Part shown: positions 20,474-32,959 of the stretch, in pieces
How the letters are laid out: the number at the start of each line of letters is the position of its first letter
How positions within the stretch are numbered: the first letter of the stretch is position 1
DNA from: Streptomyces sp. WZ.A104
GTDB lineage: Bacteria > Actinomycetota > Actinomycetes > Streptomycetales > Streptomycetaceae
Length of the DNA: 64,000 nt
NCBI RefSeq assembly: GCF_002382885.1
Contig: NZ_NWVL01000018.1
Coordinates: 48,435-112,434, forward strand
Reading direction: 5' to 3'
Notes under the pieces: model-generated
Seen by the model: the letters and a program-made list of their open reading frames with translations, nothing else
Database searches by the model: none
What the model was told of the DNA's origin: nothing
Made by a program: the position numbers and the translations under genes

Positions 20474-21709
20474 TCAGGCTCCGGAGACCGAGGCCAGGTA
20501 CGCGTTCGTCTTCTCCGGCTCGAAGAAGAAGTCGTCGAAGTCCGCCGGGTCGTTGAACCCGTTGGCGAAGCGGTCCGCGACGGGCTGGAGCTGACCGGCC
20601 GCGCCGATCAGGTTCAGCACGTGCTCCGGGGGGACGCCGAGCATCGCGTTGGTCCACCTCACGACGTGCTGGGCGGTGTCCCAGTAGCGGTCGAAGGCGG
20701 ACTGCATCCACGCCGCGTCGAACTCCTTCTCTCCGTGCTCGATGATCGAGTCCAGGTAGGAGTCGGCGCACTTGGACGCCGAGTTGGAGCCCTGGCCGGT
20801 GATCGGGTCGTTGGCCACGACGACGTCCGCGACGCCGAGGACCAGACCGCCGCCGGGGAGCCGGCCGATCGGCTTGCGGACGGTGGGGGCGTAACGGCCC
20901 GCGAGGGTTGCGTTGGCGTCGGTCAACTCGACCCTGGTGGCTCGGGCGTACTCCCAGGGCGTGAACTTCTCCATGAGCTCCAGCGTCTTCGCGAGGTGCT
21001 CGGATGGGTCCCTGATGCCCTGGAAGGCGTCCAGCGGGCCGCCGGGGATGCCCTCCCAGAAGAGGATGTCGGCCCGGCCGGAGGTGGTGAGAGCCGGCAT
21101 CACGAACAGCTCGCCGACGCCCGGCACCAGGTTGCAGCGGACCGCGTCGAACTCCGGGTGCTCCGGGCGCGGGCCCATGCCGTGGACGTAGGCGACGGAC
21201 AGTGCCCGCTGCGGGGCGTCGAACGGCGAACGGGCCGCGTCCCGGCCGAACATGGAGACCAGCTCACCCTTGCCCGCCGAGACCATCACCAGGTCGTAGG
21301 TGCGGGAGAAGTAGTCCAGGTCGGAGACGGCCGCCCCGTGGATGACCAGCTGCCCGCCACGCTGGGCGAAGGTCTCCATCCAGCCCGCCATCTTCACGCG
21401 CTGGTCGACGGACTGCGCGTACCCGTCCAGCTTGCCGACCCAGTCGACGGCGCGCGAGGAGTCGGGGGCGGCGACGGAGACGCCGAGGCCCTCGATCCTC
21501 GGGGCCTGGGACTCCCAGAAGTTCAGCTGGTAGTCCCGCTCGTGCTGGAGCGCGGTGTGGAACATGACCTGCGTCGACATGACCCGGCCCGTGCGGATCT
21601 CGTCGGCCGTGCGGTTGGACATGAGGGTGACTTCGTAGCCTCTGGACTGAAGGCCCAGGGCCAGCTGGAGCCCGGACTGACCGGCTCCGACTATGAGTAT
21701 CTTCCGCAT
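20474..21709 (-). CDS. Styrene/indole monooxygenase-like FAD protein at the end of the conservon
   Basis: 411-residue flavoprotein of the StyA group (two-component styrene/indole monooxygenases). The FAD-binding Rossmann motif GAGQSGLQLA lies at residues 8-17. Other family segments include MSTQVMFH, WEGIPGG and the FAD-contact ANDPITGQGSNSAS. Such enzymes epoxidise or hydroxylate aromatic compounds using reduced FAD supplied by a separate reductase; no reductase gene is nearby. ATG follows GGAGAG. It lies 51 bases after cvnD on the same strand, so it is the distal gene of the conservon operon. Other conservons are known to carry cytochrome P450 genes in this position, so an oxidative effector controlled by the conservon is a reasonable inference. 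Confidence 0.87.
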   Translation of the reverse strand: MRKILIVGAGQSGLQLALGLQSRGYEVTLMSNRTADEIRTGRVMSTQVMFHTALQHERDYQLNFWESQAPRIEGLGVSVAAPDSSRAVDWVGKLDGYAQSVDQRVKMAGWMETFAQRGGQLVIHGAAVSDLDYFSRTYDLVMVSAGKGELVSMFGRDAARSPFDAPQRALSVAYVHGMGPRPEHPEFDAVRCNLVPGVGELFVMPALTTSGRADILFWEGIPGGPLDAFQGIRDPSEHLAKTLELMEKFTPWEYARATRVELTDANATLAGRYAPTVRKPIGRLPGGGLVLGVADVVVANDPITGQGSNSASKCADSYLDSIIEHGEKEFDAAWMQSAFDRYWDTAQHVVRWTNAMLGVPPEHVLNLIGAAGQLQPVADRFANGFNDPADFDDFFFEPEKTNAYLASVSGA

Positions 21710-21737
21710 CGCGGCTCTCCGTTGTCTCTGGTTCGAG

Positions 21738-21764
21738 GCGGTCTGGGCGGTCTGGGCGGTCTAG
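21738..21764 (-). repeat. Three 9-bp repeats at the cvnD stop
   Basis: GCGGTCTGG occurs three times in tandem (the last with one change) between cvnD and the flavoprotein gene. The cvnD stop codon is formed inside the third unit. Confidence 0.8.
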
Positions 21765-22411
21765 GCGGGGGTGACGTCGAGGGCGTGACCGACCAGGGCG
21801 AGGAGCGACTCGACGACCGTGATCCTGTTGCGCGCGTCCATGATCACTATCGGCACCTGCGACGGTACGGTCAGGGCCTCCCTGACGTCCTCCGCCTCGT
21901 AACCGGGCGTCCCCTCGAAGTGGTTGACCGCCACGATGTACGGCAGCCCGCAGCTCTCGAAGTAGTCGAGCGCGGGAAAGCAGTCCTCCAGCCGCCGGGT
22001 GTCGGCGAGGACGACCGCGCCGATCGCCCCGCGCACCAGGTCGTCCCACATGAACCAGAAGCGCTGCTGGCCGGGCGTGCCGAAGACGTACAGCACGAGG
22101 TCGTCGTCGAGGGTGAGCCGGCCGAAGTCCATGGCCACCGTCGTGGTGGTCTTCCCAGGCGTCGCGGAGAGGTCGTCGGTCTCCTCGCTGGCCTGCGTCA
22201 TCAGCGCTTCGGTCTGGAGCGGGGTGATCTCGGAGACCGAGCCCACGAACGTCGTCTTGCCGACGCCGAAGCCGCCCGCCACCACGATCTTGGTGGCGGT
22301 GGGTGCGCGGGTGTGGTCGAGCTGCCAGGCCTGGAGGGATTCCTCCGCCTGGTCCCGGGGCCCCGGCTGGCGCGGGGCGAAGAGCGGCGCCTCAGAGACG
22401 GCGGAGTCCAT
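21761..22411 (-). CDS. cvnD: Conservon small GTPase CvnD
   Basis: 216-residue MglA/Ras-like GTPase. Walker A GGFGVGKTT is at residues 46-54, the switch/Walker B region FGTPGQQRFWFMWDDL follows, and VNHFEG fills the NKxD position. This is the CvnD component that in Streptomyces conservons associates with the membrane kinase CvnA through the roadblock protein. Its 5' end overlaps the end of cvnC by 20 bases, so the genes are translationally linked. ATG start. Confidence 0.93.
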   Translation of the reverse strand: MDSAVSEAPLFAPRQPGPRDQAEESLQAWQLDHTRAPTATKIVVAGGFGVGKTTFVGSVSEITPLQTEALMTQASEETDDLSATPGKTTTTVAMDFGRLTLDDDLVLYVFGTPGQQRFWFMWDDLVRGAIGAVVLADTRRLEDCFPALDYFESCGLPYIVAVNHFEGTPGYEAEDVREALTVPSQVPIVIMDARNRITVVESLLALVGHALDVTPA

Positions 22412-22811
22412 TGAGCACCCTTTCGAGCAGTGCGCGGTCGGGCTGACCGGTGCCGTGCCCGGTCCCGTACACGCGGATCTTTCCCTGGTCGGCCAAGTCG
22501 CTGAGCAGCACCCGGACGACTCCGAGCGGCATCTTCAACAGGGCCGAGACCTCCGCGACCGTACGCATCCGGCGGCAGAGTTCGACGATGGCCTGGAGCT
22601 CGGGCATGACGCGCGAGACGAGGTTTCCGTTGGTGAGCTCGCGGCGCTCCTCGGGTGCTTCGAGGGCCGCGACGAACGTCTCGACGAGCAGGACGTGCCC
22701 GAAGCGGGTGCGGCCGCCGGTGAGGGAGTACGGGCGGACCCGGGCGGGGCGCCGGTCGGCGCCGCGGACGGGGAGACGCGGGGCGGGTTCGGCTGCGGCG
22801 GCGGTCGTCAC
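22392..22811 (-). CDS. cvnC: Conservon DUF742 protein CvnC
   Basis: 139-residue DUF742 protein with a winged-helix-like core. Family segments are VRPYSLTGGRT, the central LPELQAIVELCR-type helix and LKMPLGVVRVLLSDLADQG, followed by PDRALLERVLNGLRRL. CvnC links the roadblock protein and GTPase in the conservon complex. GTG start overlapping the cvnB stop (GTGA). The N-terminal 25 residues are Ala/Pro/Arg-rich and flexible. Confidence 0.92.
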   Translation of the reverse strand: MTTAAAAEPAPRLPVRGADRRPARVRPYSLTGGRTRFGHVLLVETFVAALEAPEERRELTNGNLVSRVMPELQAIVELCRRMRTVAEVSALLKMPLGVVRVLLSDLADQGKIRVYGTGHGTGQPDRALLERVLNGLRRL

Positions 22812-23283
22812 TGGGCGCTCTCCATCGATGTGCGCAGCTCGCTGCGGAGTTCGGGGGTGAGTACGTGTCCGGCCCGGCCGACGAAAAGGGCCATGTGGTA
22901 CGCGACGACGCTCATGTCGCAGTCGGGGGCGGCGTGCACCCCGAGCAGGGAGCCGTCGCTGATCGACATGACGAAGACGCTGCCCTCGTCCATGGCGACC
23001 ATCGTCTGTTTGACGCCGCCGCCGTCCATCAGTTTCGCGGCGCCGACGGTCAGCGAGCCGATACCGGCGACGATGGTGGCGAGGTCGGCACTGGAGCCCT
23101 TGGGGCCGTCCGACGTCCCGGCCGCCTTCGCGCTGTGATGGCCGGGGTCGGAGGAGAGCAGCATCAGGCCGTCGGACGAGACGACGGTGACCGAGTGGAC
23201 CCCTGGCACCTCCTCCACGAGATTGCTCAGCAACCAGTGAAGGTTCCGGGCTTCGGTACTCAGCCCGAATGTGCTGGGCGCAG

Positions 23284-23287
<4 letters not shown>
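22808..23287 (-). CDS. cvnB: Conservon roadblock/LC7 protein CvnB
   Basis: 159-residue roadblock/LC7 (MglB-like) protein with the typical opening LHWLLSNLVEEVPGVHSVTVVSSDGL and later GSVFVMSISDGSLLGV. Roadblock proteins act as GTPase-activating or adaptor partners of MglA-like GTPases, here CvnD. The start is TTG, overlapping the cvnA stop by four bases (TTGA); GAGGAGG sits six bases upstream, which decides it. A Lys/Ser/Gly insert (about residues 52-66) distinguishes it from shorter family members. Confidence 0.92.
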
Positions 23288-26694
<3,407 letters not shown>

Positions 26695-27030
26695 CCTTGA
26701 AGCAGAGGTGACGCACGGTCACACAGAGGGGCACCCCGCTCCTGGTACGGCTTCTGACCATTCCAGTGCTTTTGAGAGGGGTGCGCGCATCAACCGCTCC
26801 GCCACTCGAACGAGTGAACATCACTCTTGAGTTGGCGAACAAGTCTCCCCCGGTGCGCCCCTGACCATGCATGGACGATGGGGTGGAACTTCCGCTCCGG
26901 CTTTGGCAGGATGCCCGCCCGCACTCGTTCGGAGTCTCTCCTTCCGGCCCCTGAGGCCCTGTTGACCTGCTGGTACAAGCCAATGCGACCGGGGTGCGGG
27001 TCCCGTGAAGGCGTCGTGGAGACTGACGTC
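26695..27030. other. Divergent intergenic region between cvnA and the PP2C-like gene
   Basis: 336 bp without a convincing gene; open frames here lack ribosome sites and recognisable products. It holds the inverted repeat at 26803-26816, further GAGTG/CACTC words near 26825 and 26922, and TTGACC at 26962-26967 without a well-spaced -10. It must contain the promoters of both divergent units. Confidence 0.5.
26803..26816. promoter_or_regulatory. Inverted repeat CACTCG-AA-CGAGTG, candidate operator
   Basis: Six-bp perfect arms with a two-base centre, about 110 bases upstream of cvnA and 215 upstream of the PP2C-like start. Related GAGTG words lie close by. Binding factor unknown. Confidence 0.35.
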
Positions 27031-27822
27031 ATGCGCATCGAACTGGCCACCGCCCCCGGCAGCCCCGAACGCCCCAACGAGGACTGGGTCTCGGCCGCTC
27101 TCCCCGCGTCCGGTCAGGGCGGCACGCTGGTCCTGCTCGACGGCGTCACCCCGCCGCCGACGGAGCCCGGTTGTGTGCACCCGGTTCCGTGGTTCACGGC
27201 CCGCCTGGGCGGCGCGCTGGTGGAACTGTCCGGTTCACGCCTCGATCTGTCCCTGACCGAGGTACTGGCCGAGGCCATCTCCCGTACGGCCGACGCACAC
27301 CGGCCCACCTGTGACCTTTCTCACGTACGCACTCCTCAGGCGACCGTGGTCATGGCGCGTTGGGGCGAACACGCGGTCGAGTACCTGGTGCTCTCGGATT
27401 CGGTGTTGCTGCTGGAGGCCCCGGACGGCTCGGTCCGCGCGGTCCTCGACGACCGGCTGGACCGGCTGCCGCCGGGTTCGCTGGCCTCCCATGAGATCGC
27501 GGACTCCACGGTGCGCAACAAGGAGGGCGGCTTCTTCACGGCTGCCGCCGATCCGTCGGTGGCGGTGCGCGCGGTGACCGGCAGCGCCCCGGCCTCCGAG
27601 GTCCGTGCCCTCGCCGCGCTCACGGACGGGGCGAGCCGCTGGACGGAGATGTTCGGCGAGGGGGACTGGGCGGCCGCGCTGGAGCAGTTGCGGAGGTCGG
27701 GGCCGCAGGCGCTGATCGACCGGGTACGGGAGCTGGAGACCGCCGACGCGGGGGCCGGGCGCGCGCGGCTGCGGCGCGGCAAGGCGCACGACGACGCCAC
27801 GGCGATCCTGGTGGAGCTGTAG
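27031..27822 (+). CDS. PP2C-like protein phosphatase
   Basis: 263-residue protein with a divergent PP2C fold. It keeps the metal-binding acidic positions in NEDWVSA (residue 15-21), LVLLDGVT, LTDGASRW and HDDATAILVEL, so it may be an active Mn/Mg Ser/Thr phosphatase. It is shorter than full-length Streptomyces PP2Cs and has no sensor domain. ATG at 27031 is chosen, with GGAGA about nine bases upstream; a GTG five codons earlier is the alternative. It is divergent from the conservon kinase, so an antagonistic or shared regulatory role is possible but unproven. Confidence 0.75.
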   Translation: MRIELATAPGSPERPNEDWVSAALPASGQGGTLVLLDGVTPPPTEPGCVHPVPWFTARLGGALVELSGSRLDLSLTEVLAEAISRTADAHRPTCDLSHVRTPQATVVMARWGEHAVEYLVLSDSVLLLEAPDGSVRAVLDDRLDRLPPGSLASHEIADSTVRNKEGGFFTAAADPSVAVRAVTGSAPASEVRALAALTDGASRWTEMFGEGDWAAALEQLRRSGPQALIDRVRELETADAGAGRARLRRGKAHDDATAILVEL

Positions 27823-27858
27823 GGGCCTTTCGGCGCGGGGCCGGCCCTCGGCTCGGGG

Positions 27859-28341
27859 TCAGCTTTCGGCGCGGGCGTTCAGCTGGTGCAGCAGCCGGGC
27901 CAGCTCCGCCACCTCGGCCCGGTCCCAGCCCGTCAGCTTGCGTACGTAGCGCTCGCGGCGGGCATCCCGGACGCTGCGGAAGCGGGCCAGGCCTTCGTCG
28001 GTGAGGTGGACGAGCCAGGCGCGGCCGTCGGCCGGGTCGGGCTCGCGTACGACCAGGCCGAGGTTCTCCAGGGAGTGCAGCTGGCGGCTCATGGTGGCCT
28101 TGCCGACGCCGAAGTACGCGGCCAGCTCGGTGGCCCGCTGCCGGCCCGCCGACTCCAGGCGGACGAGCAGCCCGTAGGCGGCGGGCTCCAGTTCCGGGTG
28201 GACCTCCCGGGCCATCTCGCCCGAGCTGGCCCGCGCCCGGCGCAGGAACACGGCCAACTCGCGCTCCAGCGCCAAGAATTCGTGGTCCACACCGCTTCCG
28301 GCGGCCACGCCCCGCTCCGGCTCGCTCTCACTCCCGTGCAC
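27859..28341 (-). CDS. MarR family transcriptional regulator
   Basis: 160 residues with a winged helix. Recognition segment ATELAAYFGVGKATMSRQLHSLENLGLVVR is followed by the wing DPADGRAWLVHLTDEG, the MarR hallmark, and a C-terminal dimerisation helix. GTG start with GGGGGTG upstream. Divergent from the polysaccharide deacetylase gene with an inverted repeat between them, so autoregulation and control of the deacetylase are likely. Confidence 0.9.
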   Translation of the reverse strand: MHGSESEPERGVAAGSGVDHEFLALERELAVFLRRARASSGEMAREVHPELEPAAYGLLVRLESAGRQRATELAAYFGVGKATMSRQLHSLENLGLVVREPDPADGRAWLVHLTDEGLARFRSVRDARRERYVRKLTGWDRAEVAELARLLHQLNARAES

Positions 28342-28476
28342 GTCAGCACCCCCTCTACGGCTCCCTGCCGATGAAACATGTCACCGCGGGTGGTCGACGC
28401 CGCAGCTCGGCCAGTATTTCGCAGGATGCCCAGGAGGGGGCCGACGGCGACGGCGCGACCCACTATGCACTCCATG

Positions 28477-28493
28477 TATACGTACTAGGTATA
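28477..28493. promoter_or_regulatory. TATAC-N7-GTATA operator candidate
   Basis: Inverted repeat TATAC (28477-28481) and GTATA (28489-28493) in an AT-rich island between the divergent MarR and deacetylase genes, 57 bases before the deacetylase ATG. Size and symmetry suit a MarR dimer. Confidence 0.5.
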
Positions 28494-28549
28494 GTCCTCG
28501 GCGTACCGCACAGCTGTGCGGGATTTCCCGCACGGAGGAGTGCTTTGCC

Positions 28550-29344
28550 ATGCCCGAAAAGACGCCGCTGTCCAAGGTGCCGTCGTCAAAGACGTCATTG
28601 CCCGGGAAGCGGTTGGCCATGGCTCTGGTGGCGGCGCTCACACTGACGCTGAGCGGCTGCTCGATGGACACGACCGCGCCGGGCTCGGCGCGCGGGGAGG
28701 CGGCTGCCGACGCCAAGGGCGCGTTCGGGCCGGTGGACTGCCGCGAGGCCAAGTGCATCGCCCTGACCTTCGACGCGGGGCCGGGCGAGGACACCCCCGA
28801 GCTGCTGGACATCCTGAAGGAGAAGAAGGTGCACGCCACCTTCTTCCTGCTGGGCAAGCACCATGTCGTCAAGCACCCGGACACCGTGCGGCGCATCCAG
28901 GACGAGGGCCACGAGGTCGCCAACCACACCTGGACGCACAAGATCCTTACCGACCACGACCCGGACGAGATACGGGCCGAGCTGGAGAAGACCCAGAAGG
29001 CCATCGAGAGGATCACCGGCGAGCGGCCCCGGCTCATGCGCCCGCCGCAGGGCCGCACGGACGACGAGGTCAGCAAGGTCAGCAAGGAGCTGGGGCTGTC
29101 GCAGGTGCTGTGGAGCGCCACCGCGAAGGACTACTCGACGAACGACTCCGCACTGATCCGGAAGCGCATCCTGGACCAGGCGAGCAAAGACGGCATCATC
29201 CTGCTGCACGACATCTACAAAGGCACCGTCCCCGCCGTGCCGGGCATCATCGACGCGCTCCAGAAGGACGGCTACACCTTCGTGACCGTCCCCGAGCTGA
29301 TGGCCCCGGCCGAGCCGCAGCCGGGCACGATCTACCGCCCCTGA
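28550..29344 (+). CDS. Lipoprotein polysaccharide deacetylase (NodB family)
   Basis: 264 residues. Lipobox TLSGC (lipidated Cys37) places it on the outer membrane face. The NodB domain (about residues 68-255) has motif 1 TFDAGPG (Asp75), motif 2 HTWTH (126-130), motif 3 RPPQGRTD, and late segments ATAKDYS and ILLHDI. Motif 1 has Ala where most family members have the second Asp, a variant I know from other actinobacterial members. The family removes acetyl groups from peptidoglycan or chitin-like polymers. GGAGGA lies upstream of the ATG. Divergent from MarR, probably its target. Confidence 0.88.
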   Translation: MPEKTPLSKVPSSKTSLPGKRLAMALVAALTLTLSGCSMDTTAPGSARGEAAADAKGAFGPVDCREAKCIALTFDAGPGEDTPELLDILKEKKVHATFFLLGKHHVVKHPDTVRRIQDEGHEVANHTWTHKILTDHDPDEIRAELEKTQKAIERITGERPRLMRPPQGRTDDEVSKVSKELGLSQVLWSATAKDYSTNDSALIRKRILDQASKDGIILLHDIYKGTVPAVPGIIDALQKDGYTFVTVPELMAPAEPQPGTIYRP

Positions 29345-29361
29345 GCGGCCCCCGGGCATGC

Positions 29362-29404
29362 GGAACGGCCCGCCCCCGCCGGTATGCGGGAAGCGGGCCG
29401 TTCC
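29362..29404. terminator. Bidirectional terminator between deacetylase and lon
   Basis: Perfect 12-bp arms GGAACGGCCCGC (29362-29373) and GCGGGCCGTTCC (29393-29404) in the 103-bp gap between convergent stops. Confidence 0.8.
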
Positions 29405-29447
29405 ATACGCCGTACAACGCTCAGGCCGTACGCCCCGTACGACGGGC

Positions 29448-31868
29448 TCAGGCCGCGGCCGGGATCCTCTCCTCCGCCCGGGCCGAGGCCGGGGTGAGGG
29501 CGATCTCCAGCACCTGGCGGACGTCGGTGACCGGCCGGACGTCCAGCTTCTCCAGGACCTCGGCCGGGACGTCGTCCAGGTCGGCCTCGTTGCGCTGCGG
29601 GATCACGACGGTCGTGACGCCCGCGCGGTGAGCGGCCAGCAGCTTCTGCTTGAGGCCGCCGATCGGCAGGACCCGCCCGGTCAGCGACACCTCACCGGTC
29701 ATCGCCACATCCGTACGGACGAGGCGTCCGGAGAGCAGCGAGGCCAGGGCGGTCGTCAGGGTGATACCGGCGCTCGGGCCGTCCTTGGGGACCGCGCCCG
29801 CCGGGAAGTGGATGTGCACGCCCCGGTCCTTGAGGTCGGCGACCGGCAGCTCCAGCTCCGCACCGTGCGAGCGCAGGAAGCTCAGGGCGATCTGCGCCGA
29901 CTCCTTCATGACGTCGCCGAGCTGACCGGTCAGGGTCAGTCCGGAGGCCCCGGTCTCCGGGTCGGCGAGCGAGGCCTCGACGAAGAGGACGTCACCGCCC
30001 GCCCCGGTCACCGCGAGCCCGGTGGCCACGCCCGGCACGGCGGTGCGGCGCTCGGCCGGGTCCTGAGCGGACTCGGGCACATGGTGCGGACGCCCGATCA
30101 GACCGCGCAGGTCCGCGTCGGTCACCGTGAACGGCAGGTCGCGGTCGCCCAGTTCGTGCTGGGCCGCGACCTTGCGGAGCAGCCGGGCCACGGCCCGCTC
30201 CAGATTCCGTACGCCCGCCTCGCGGGTGTACTCGCCCGCCAGCCTGCGCAGCGCCGACTCCTCCAGGGCGACCTCGTCCTTCTCCAGGCCGGCCCGCTCC
30301 AGCTGGCGCGGGAGGAGGTGGTCCCGGGCGATGACGACCTTCTCGTCCTCGGTGTAGCCGTCGAGCCTGACCAGTTCCATGCGGTCGAGCAGGGCTTCCG
30401 GGATGGCTTCGAGCACGTTGGCGGTGGCGAGGAAGACGACGTCGCTGAGGTCGAGCTCGACCTCCAGGTAGTGGTCGCGGAAGGTGTGGTTCTGCGCGGG
30501 GTCCAGGACTTCGAGGAGGGCGGCGGCCGGGTCGCCCCGGAAGTCGGAACCGACCTTGTCGATCTCGTCGAGCAGGACGACCGGGTTCATCGAACCGGCC
30601 TCCTTGATCGCCCGCACGATACGTCCGGGGAGCGCCCCCACGTACGTACGCCGGTGGCCGCGGATCTCCGCCTCGTCCCGGACACCGCCGAGTGCGACAC
30701 GGACGAACGTGCGGCCCATGGCGTGGGCGACGGACTCACCGAGCGAGGTCTTGCCGACACCGGGCGGGCCGACGAGGGCCAGTACCGCGCCGCCGCGGCG
30801 ACCGCCCACCACGCCCAGCCCCCGGTCTGCACGCCGCTTGCGCACCGCGAGGTACTCGGTGATGCGCTCCTTCACATCCGCGAGACCGGCGTGCTCGGCG
30901 TCCAGGACCGCCTGGGCGCCGCGGATGTCGTAGGCGTCCTCGGTTCGCTCGTTCCACGGCAGTTCGAGGACGGTGTCCAGCCAGGTGCGAATCCAGGAGC
31001 CCTCGGGCGACTGGTCGCTGGCCCGCTCCAGCTTCTCGACCTCCTTGAGCGCCGCCGTCCGGACGTGCTCGGGCAGCTCGGCGGCCTCGACGCGGGCCCG
31101 GTAGTCGTCGGACTCGTCCTCCGGGTCGCCGTTGAGCTCGGAGAGCTCCTTGCGTACGGCTTCCAGCTGGCGGCGCAGCAGGAACTCGCGCTGCTGCTTG
31201 TCGACGCCCTCCTGGACGTCCTTGGCGATGGACTCGGCGACATCCTGCTCGGCGAGGTGTTCGCTCAGCCACTGGACGGCGAGCTTCAGCCGGGCGACCG
31301 GGTCCACGGTCTCCAGGAGCTGGACCTTCTGCGCGGTGGAGAGGAACGGCGAGTATCCGGAGTTGTCGGCGAGCGCGGAGAGGTCCTCGATCTGCTGGAC
31401 CCGGTCCACGACCTGCCAGGCGCCGCGCTTCTTCAGCCAGCTGGTGGCGAGCGCCTTGTACTCCTTGACCAGCTCGGCCGCCGATCCGGGCAGGGGGTCG
31501 GGCACGACGACGTCGATCACGGTCCCCTCCACCCAGAGCGCCCGCCCCGGACCACTGGTCCCGGCCCCGATCCGGACCCGGTCACGGGCCCGGATGAGCG
31601 CACCCGGGTCGCCGTCCGAGAGGCGCCCGACCTGCTCGACGGTGCCGAGGACACCGGTCCCCGTGTACGTCCCGTCGATCCGCGGGACCAGCAGCACCTC
31701 GGGCTTGCCGCCGTCGGGACGGGCGGCGGCCTGCGCGGCCTCGACGGCGGCGCGCACCTCGGTGTCGGACAGGTCCAGCGGCACCACCATGCCGGGCAGG
31801 ACGACCTCGTCGTCGAGCGGCAGCACGGGCAGGTCGATCGGTGTGAACGCCTTGGACTCGCTAGTCAT
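29448..31868 (-). CDS. lon: ATP-dependent Lon protease
   Basis: 806-residue cytosolic protease. N-terminal LON substrate-binding domain (about residues 10-210), helical linker, AAA+ module with Walker [10 protein letters not shown] (about 365) and sensor segments, and a C-terminal protease domain with catalytic Ser in [10 protein letters not shown] (about 697) and Lys in [14 protein letters not shown] (about 740). It degrades misfolded and regulatory proteins. ATG 31868 is chosen because GAAGGGGAG lies just upstream; a start seven codons earlier has no such site. An HspR-type operator precedes it, so heat-shock control is expected, as shown for lon in Streptomyces lividans. Confidence 0.96.
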   Translation of the reverse strand: MTSESKAFTPIDLPVLPLDDEVVLPGMVVPLDLSDTEVRAAVEAAQAAARPDGGKPEVLLVPRIDGTYTGTGVLGTVEQVGRLSDGDPGALIRARDRVRIGAGTSGPGRALWVEGTVIDVVVPDPLPGSAAELVKEYKALATSWLKKRGAWQVVDRVQQIEDLSALADNSGYSPFLSTAQKVQLLETVDPVARLKLAVQWLSEHLAEQDVAESIAKDVQEGVDKQQREFLLRRQLEAVRKELSELNGDPEDESDDYRARVEAAELPEHVRTAALKEVEKLERASDQSPEGSWIRTWLDTVLELPWNERTEDAYDIRGAQAVLDAEHAGLADVKERITEYLAVRKRRADRGLGVVGGRRGGAVLALVGPPGVGKTSLGESVAHAMGRTFVRVALGGVRDEAEIRGHRRTYVGALPGRIVRAIKEAGSMNPVVLLDEIDKVGSDFRGDPAAALLEVLDPAQNHTFRDHYLEVELDLSDVVFLATANVLEAIPEALLDRMELVRLDGYTEDEKVVIARDHLLPRQLERAGLEKDEVALEESALRRLAGEYTREAGVRNLERAVARLLRKVAAQHELGDRDLPFTVTDADLRGLIGRPHHVPESAQDPAERRTAVPGVATGLAVTGAGGDVLFVEASLADPETGASGLTLTGQLGDVMKESAQIALSFLRSHGAELELPVADLKDRGVHIHFPAGAVPKDGPSAGITLTTALASLLSGRLVRTDVAMTGEVSLTGRVLPIGGLKQKLLAAHRAGVTTVVIPQRNEADLDDVPAEVLEKLDVRPVTDVRQVLEIALTPASARAEERIPAAA

Positions 31869-31889
31869 GATCTCCCCTTCGGCAGGCAA

Positions 31890-31910
31890 GTTGAGCTATG
31901 TGGACTCAAT
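31890..31910 (-). promoter_or_regulatory. HAIR element (HspR operator) upstream of lon
   Basis: TTGAG at 31891-31895 and CTCAA at 31905-31909 separated by nine bases match the HspR-associated inverted repeat (CTTGAGT-N7-ACTCAAG), 22 bases before the lon start. HspR represses dnaK, clpB and lon in Streptomyces. A second palindrome GCTCATGAGC follows at 31911-31920. Confidence 0.8.
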
Positions 31911-32024
31911 GCTCATGAGCCGCCGAATGTTCCCCGGGGCCTGTTCGCTCTCAGCGATCACGCGCCGAGAGGGCGGGACCGGGGTCGGAGGCCGCCGCTC
32001 GGGCCTTTCCGGCACAGTGCTCGC

Positions 32025-32837
32025 ATGAACGGAAAAGGTCTCGCCGAGGACGGCACGATCGCCCGCGAAGGAAGCCTCGACCGCGTCCCGGAGACGTTCG
32101 CGCCGGTGGTTGCGGATGCCCGTTCCCGTATCGCCGAGGCGTTCGGGGGCGAGCGGCTGCACAGTGCCTACCTGTACGGGAGCGTTCCGCGCGGGTCGGC
32201 TGTTCCCGGGCGCTCGGACCTCGATCTGCTGCTGGCACTGCGGGGGGAGCCGACGGACGCGGACCGCGGCGACGCCGACGGCGTCGCCGCCGCGCTCGAT
32301 ACCGACCACCCGGCCATCGACACGGCGGGCATCCTGCTGGTCCGTGCGCGGACCGCACTCAGCGAGCTGGAACGGCACGACCTCGGCTTCTTCGTCGCCT
32401 GCCTGTGCACTCCGCTGCTCGGGCCCGACCTCGCCTCCGCCCTGCCCCGCTACCGCCCCACCTCGCTGCTCGCCCGCGAGACCAACGGCGATCTCGCGCT
32501 CGCGCTGCCGCGCTGGCGGGCGTCGGCGACGGCGGAGGACCTGGCCGACGCCGACCGGACGCGGCTCTGCCGACGCGTGGCCCGGCGCCTCGTCCGTACC
32601 GGCTTCACGCTGGTCATGCCCCGCTGGGGCGGCTGGACGAGCGACCTGGAGGAGTCCGCCGATGTGTTCGGCCGCTACTATCCGGGGCGCGCGGCCCGGA
32701 TGCGTTCGGCCGCCGCGGCCGCGGCCCGTACCGCTTCCCCCGACCCGGGCCTGCTCCGCCTGTTCCTCGACGACCTGGGGCCCTGGCTGGCGGCCGAGTA
32801 CACGGCGGTGCACGGGAAGAAGGCGCCTCGGCCGTGA
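32025..32837 (+). CDS. Nucleotidyltransferase domain protein
   Basis: 270-residue protein with a Pol-beta-like nucleotidyltransferase core: YLYGSVPRGSAVPGRSDLDLL at about residues 49-69 gives the GSxxRG and Ser-Asp-x-Asp metal motif. A helical C-terminal region follows, as in MNT-type or aminoglycoside-adenylyltransferase-like enzymes. Catalysis would transfer a nucleotide to a protein, RNA or small molecule; no HEPN antitoxin-type partner is adjacent. No ribosome site precedes the ATG, so it may be leaderless. Divergent from lon. Substrate unknown. Confidence 0.8.
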   Translation: MNGKGLAEDGTIAREGSLDRVPETFAPVVADARSRIAEAFGGERLHSAYLYGSVPRGSAVPGRSDLDLLLALRGEPTDADRGDADGVAAALDTDHPAIDTAGILLVRARTALSELERHDLGFFVACLCTPLLGPDLASALPRYRPTSLLARETNGDLALALPRWRASATAEDLADADRTRLCRRVARRLVRTGFTLVMPRWGGWTSDLEESADVFGRYYPGRAARMRSAAAAAARTASPDPGLLRLFLDDLGPWLAAEYTAVHGKKAPRP

Positions 32838-32959
32838 ACCGGACGCACCCAGGGCGGGGGGCGGTGGCGGGCGGCCGCAAAGCTTTGGCGTTCCGCGCGG
32901 CCCGCAGGACAGGATGGACGGGCACCGACTGCCACGACCGGAGACCGGAGAGCCACGAC

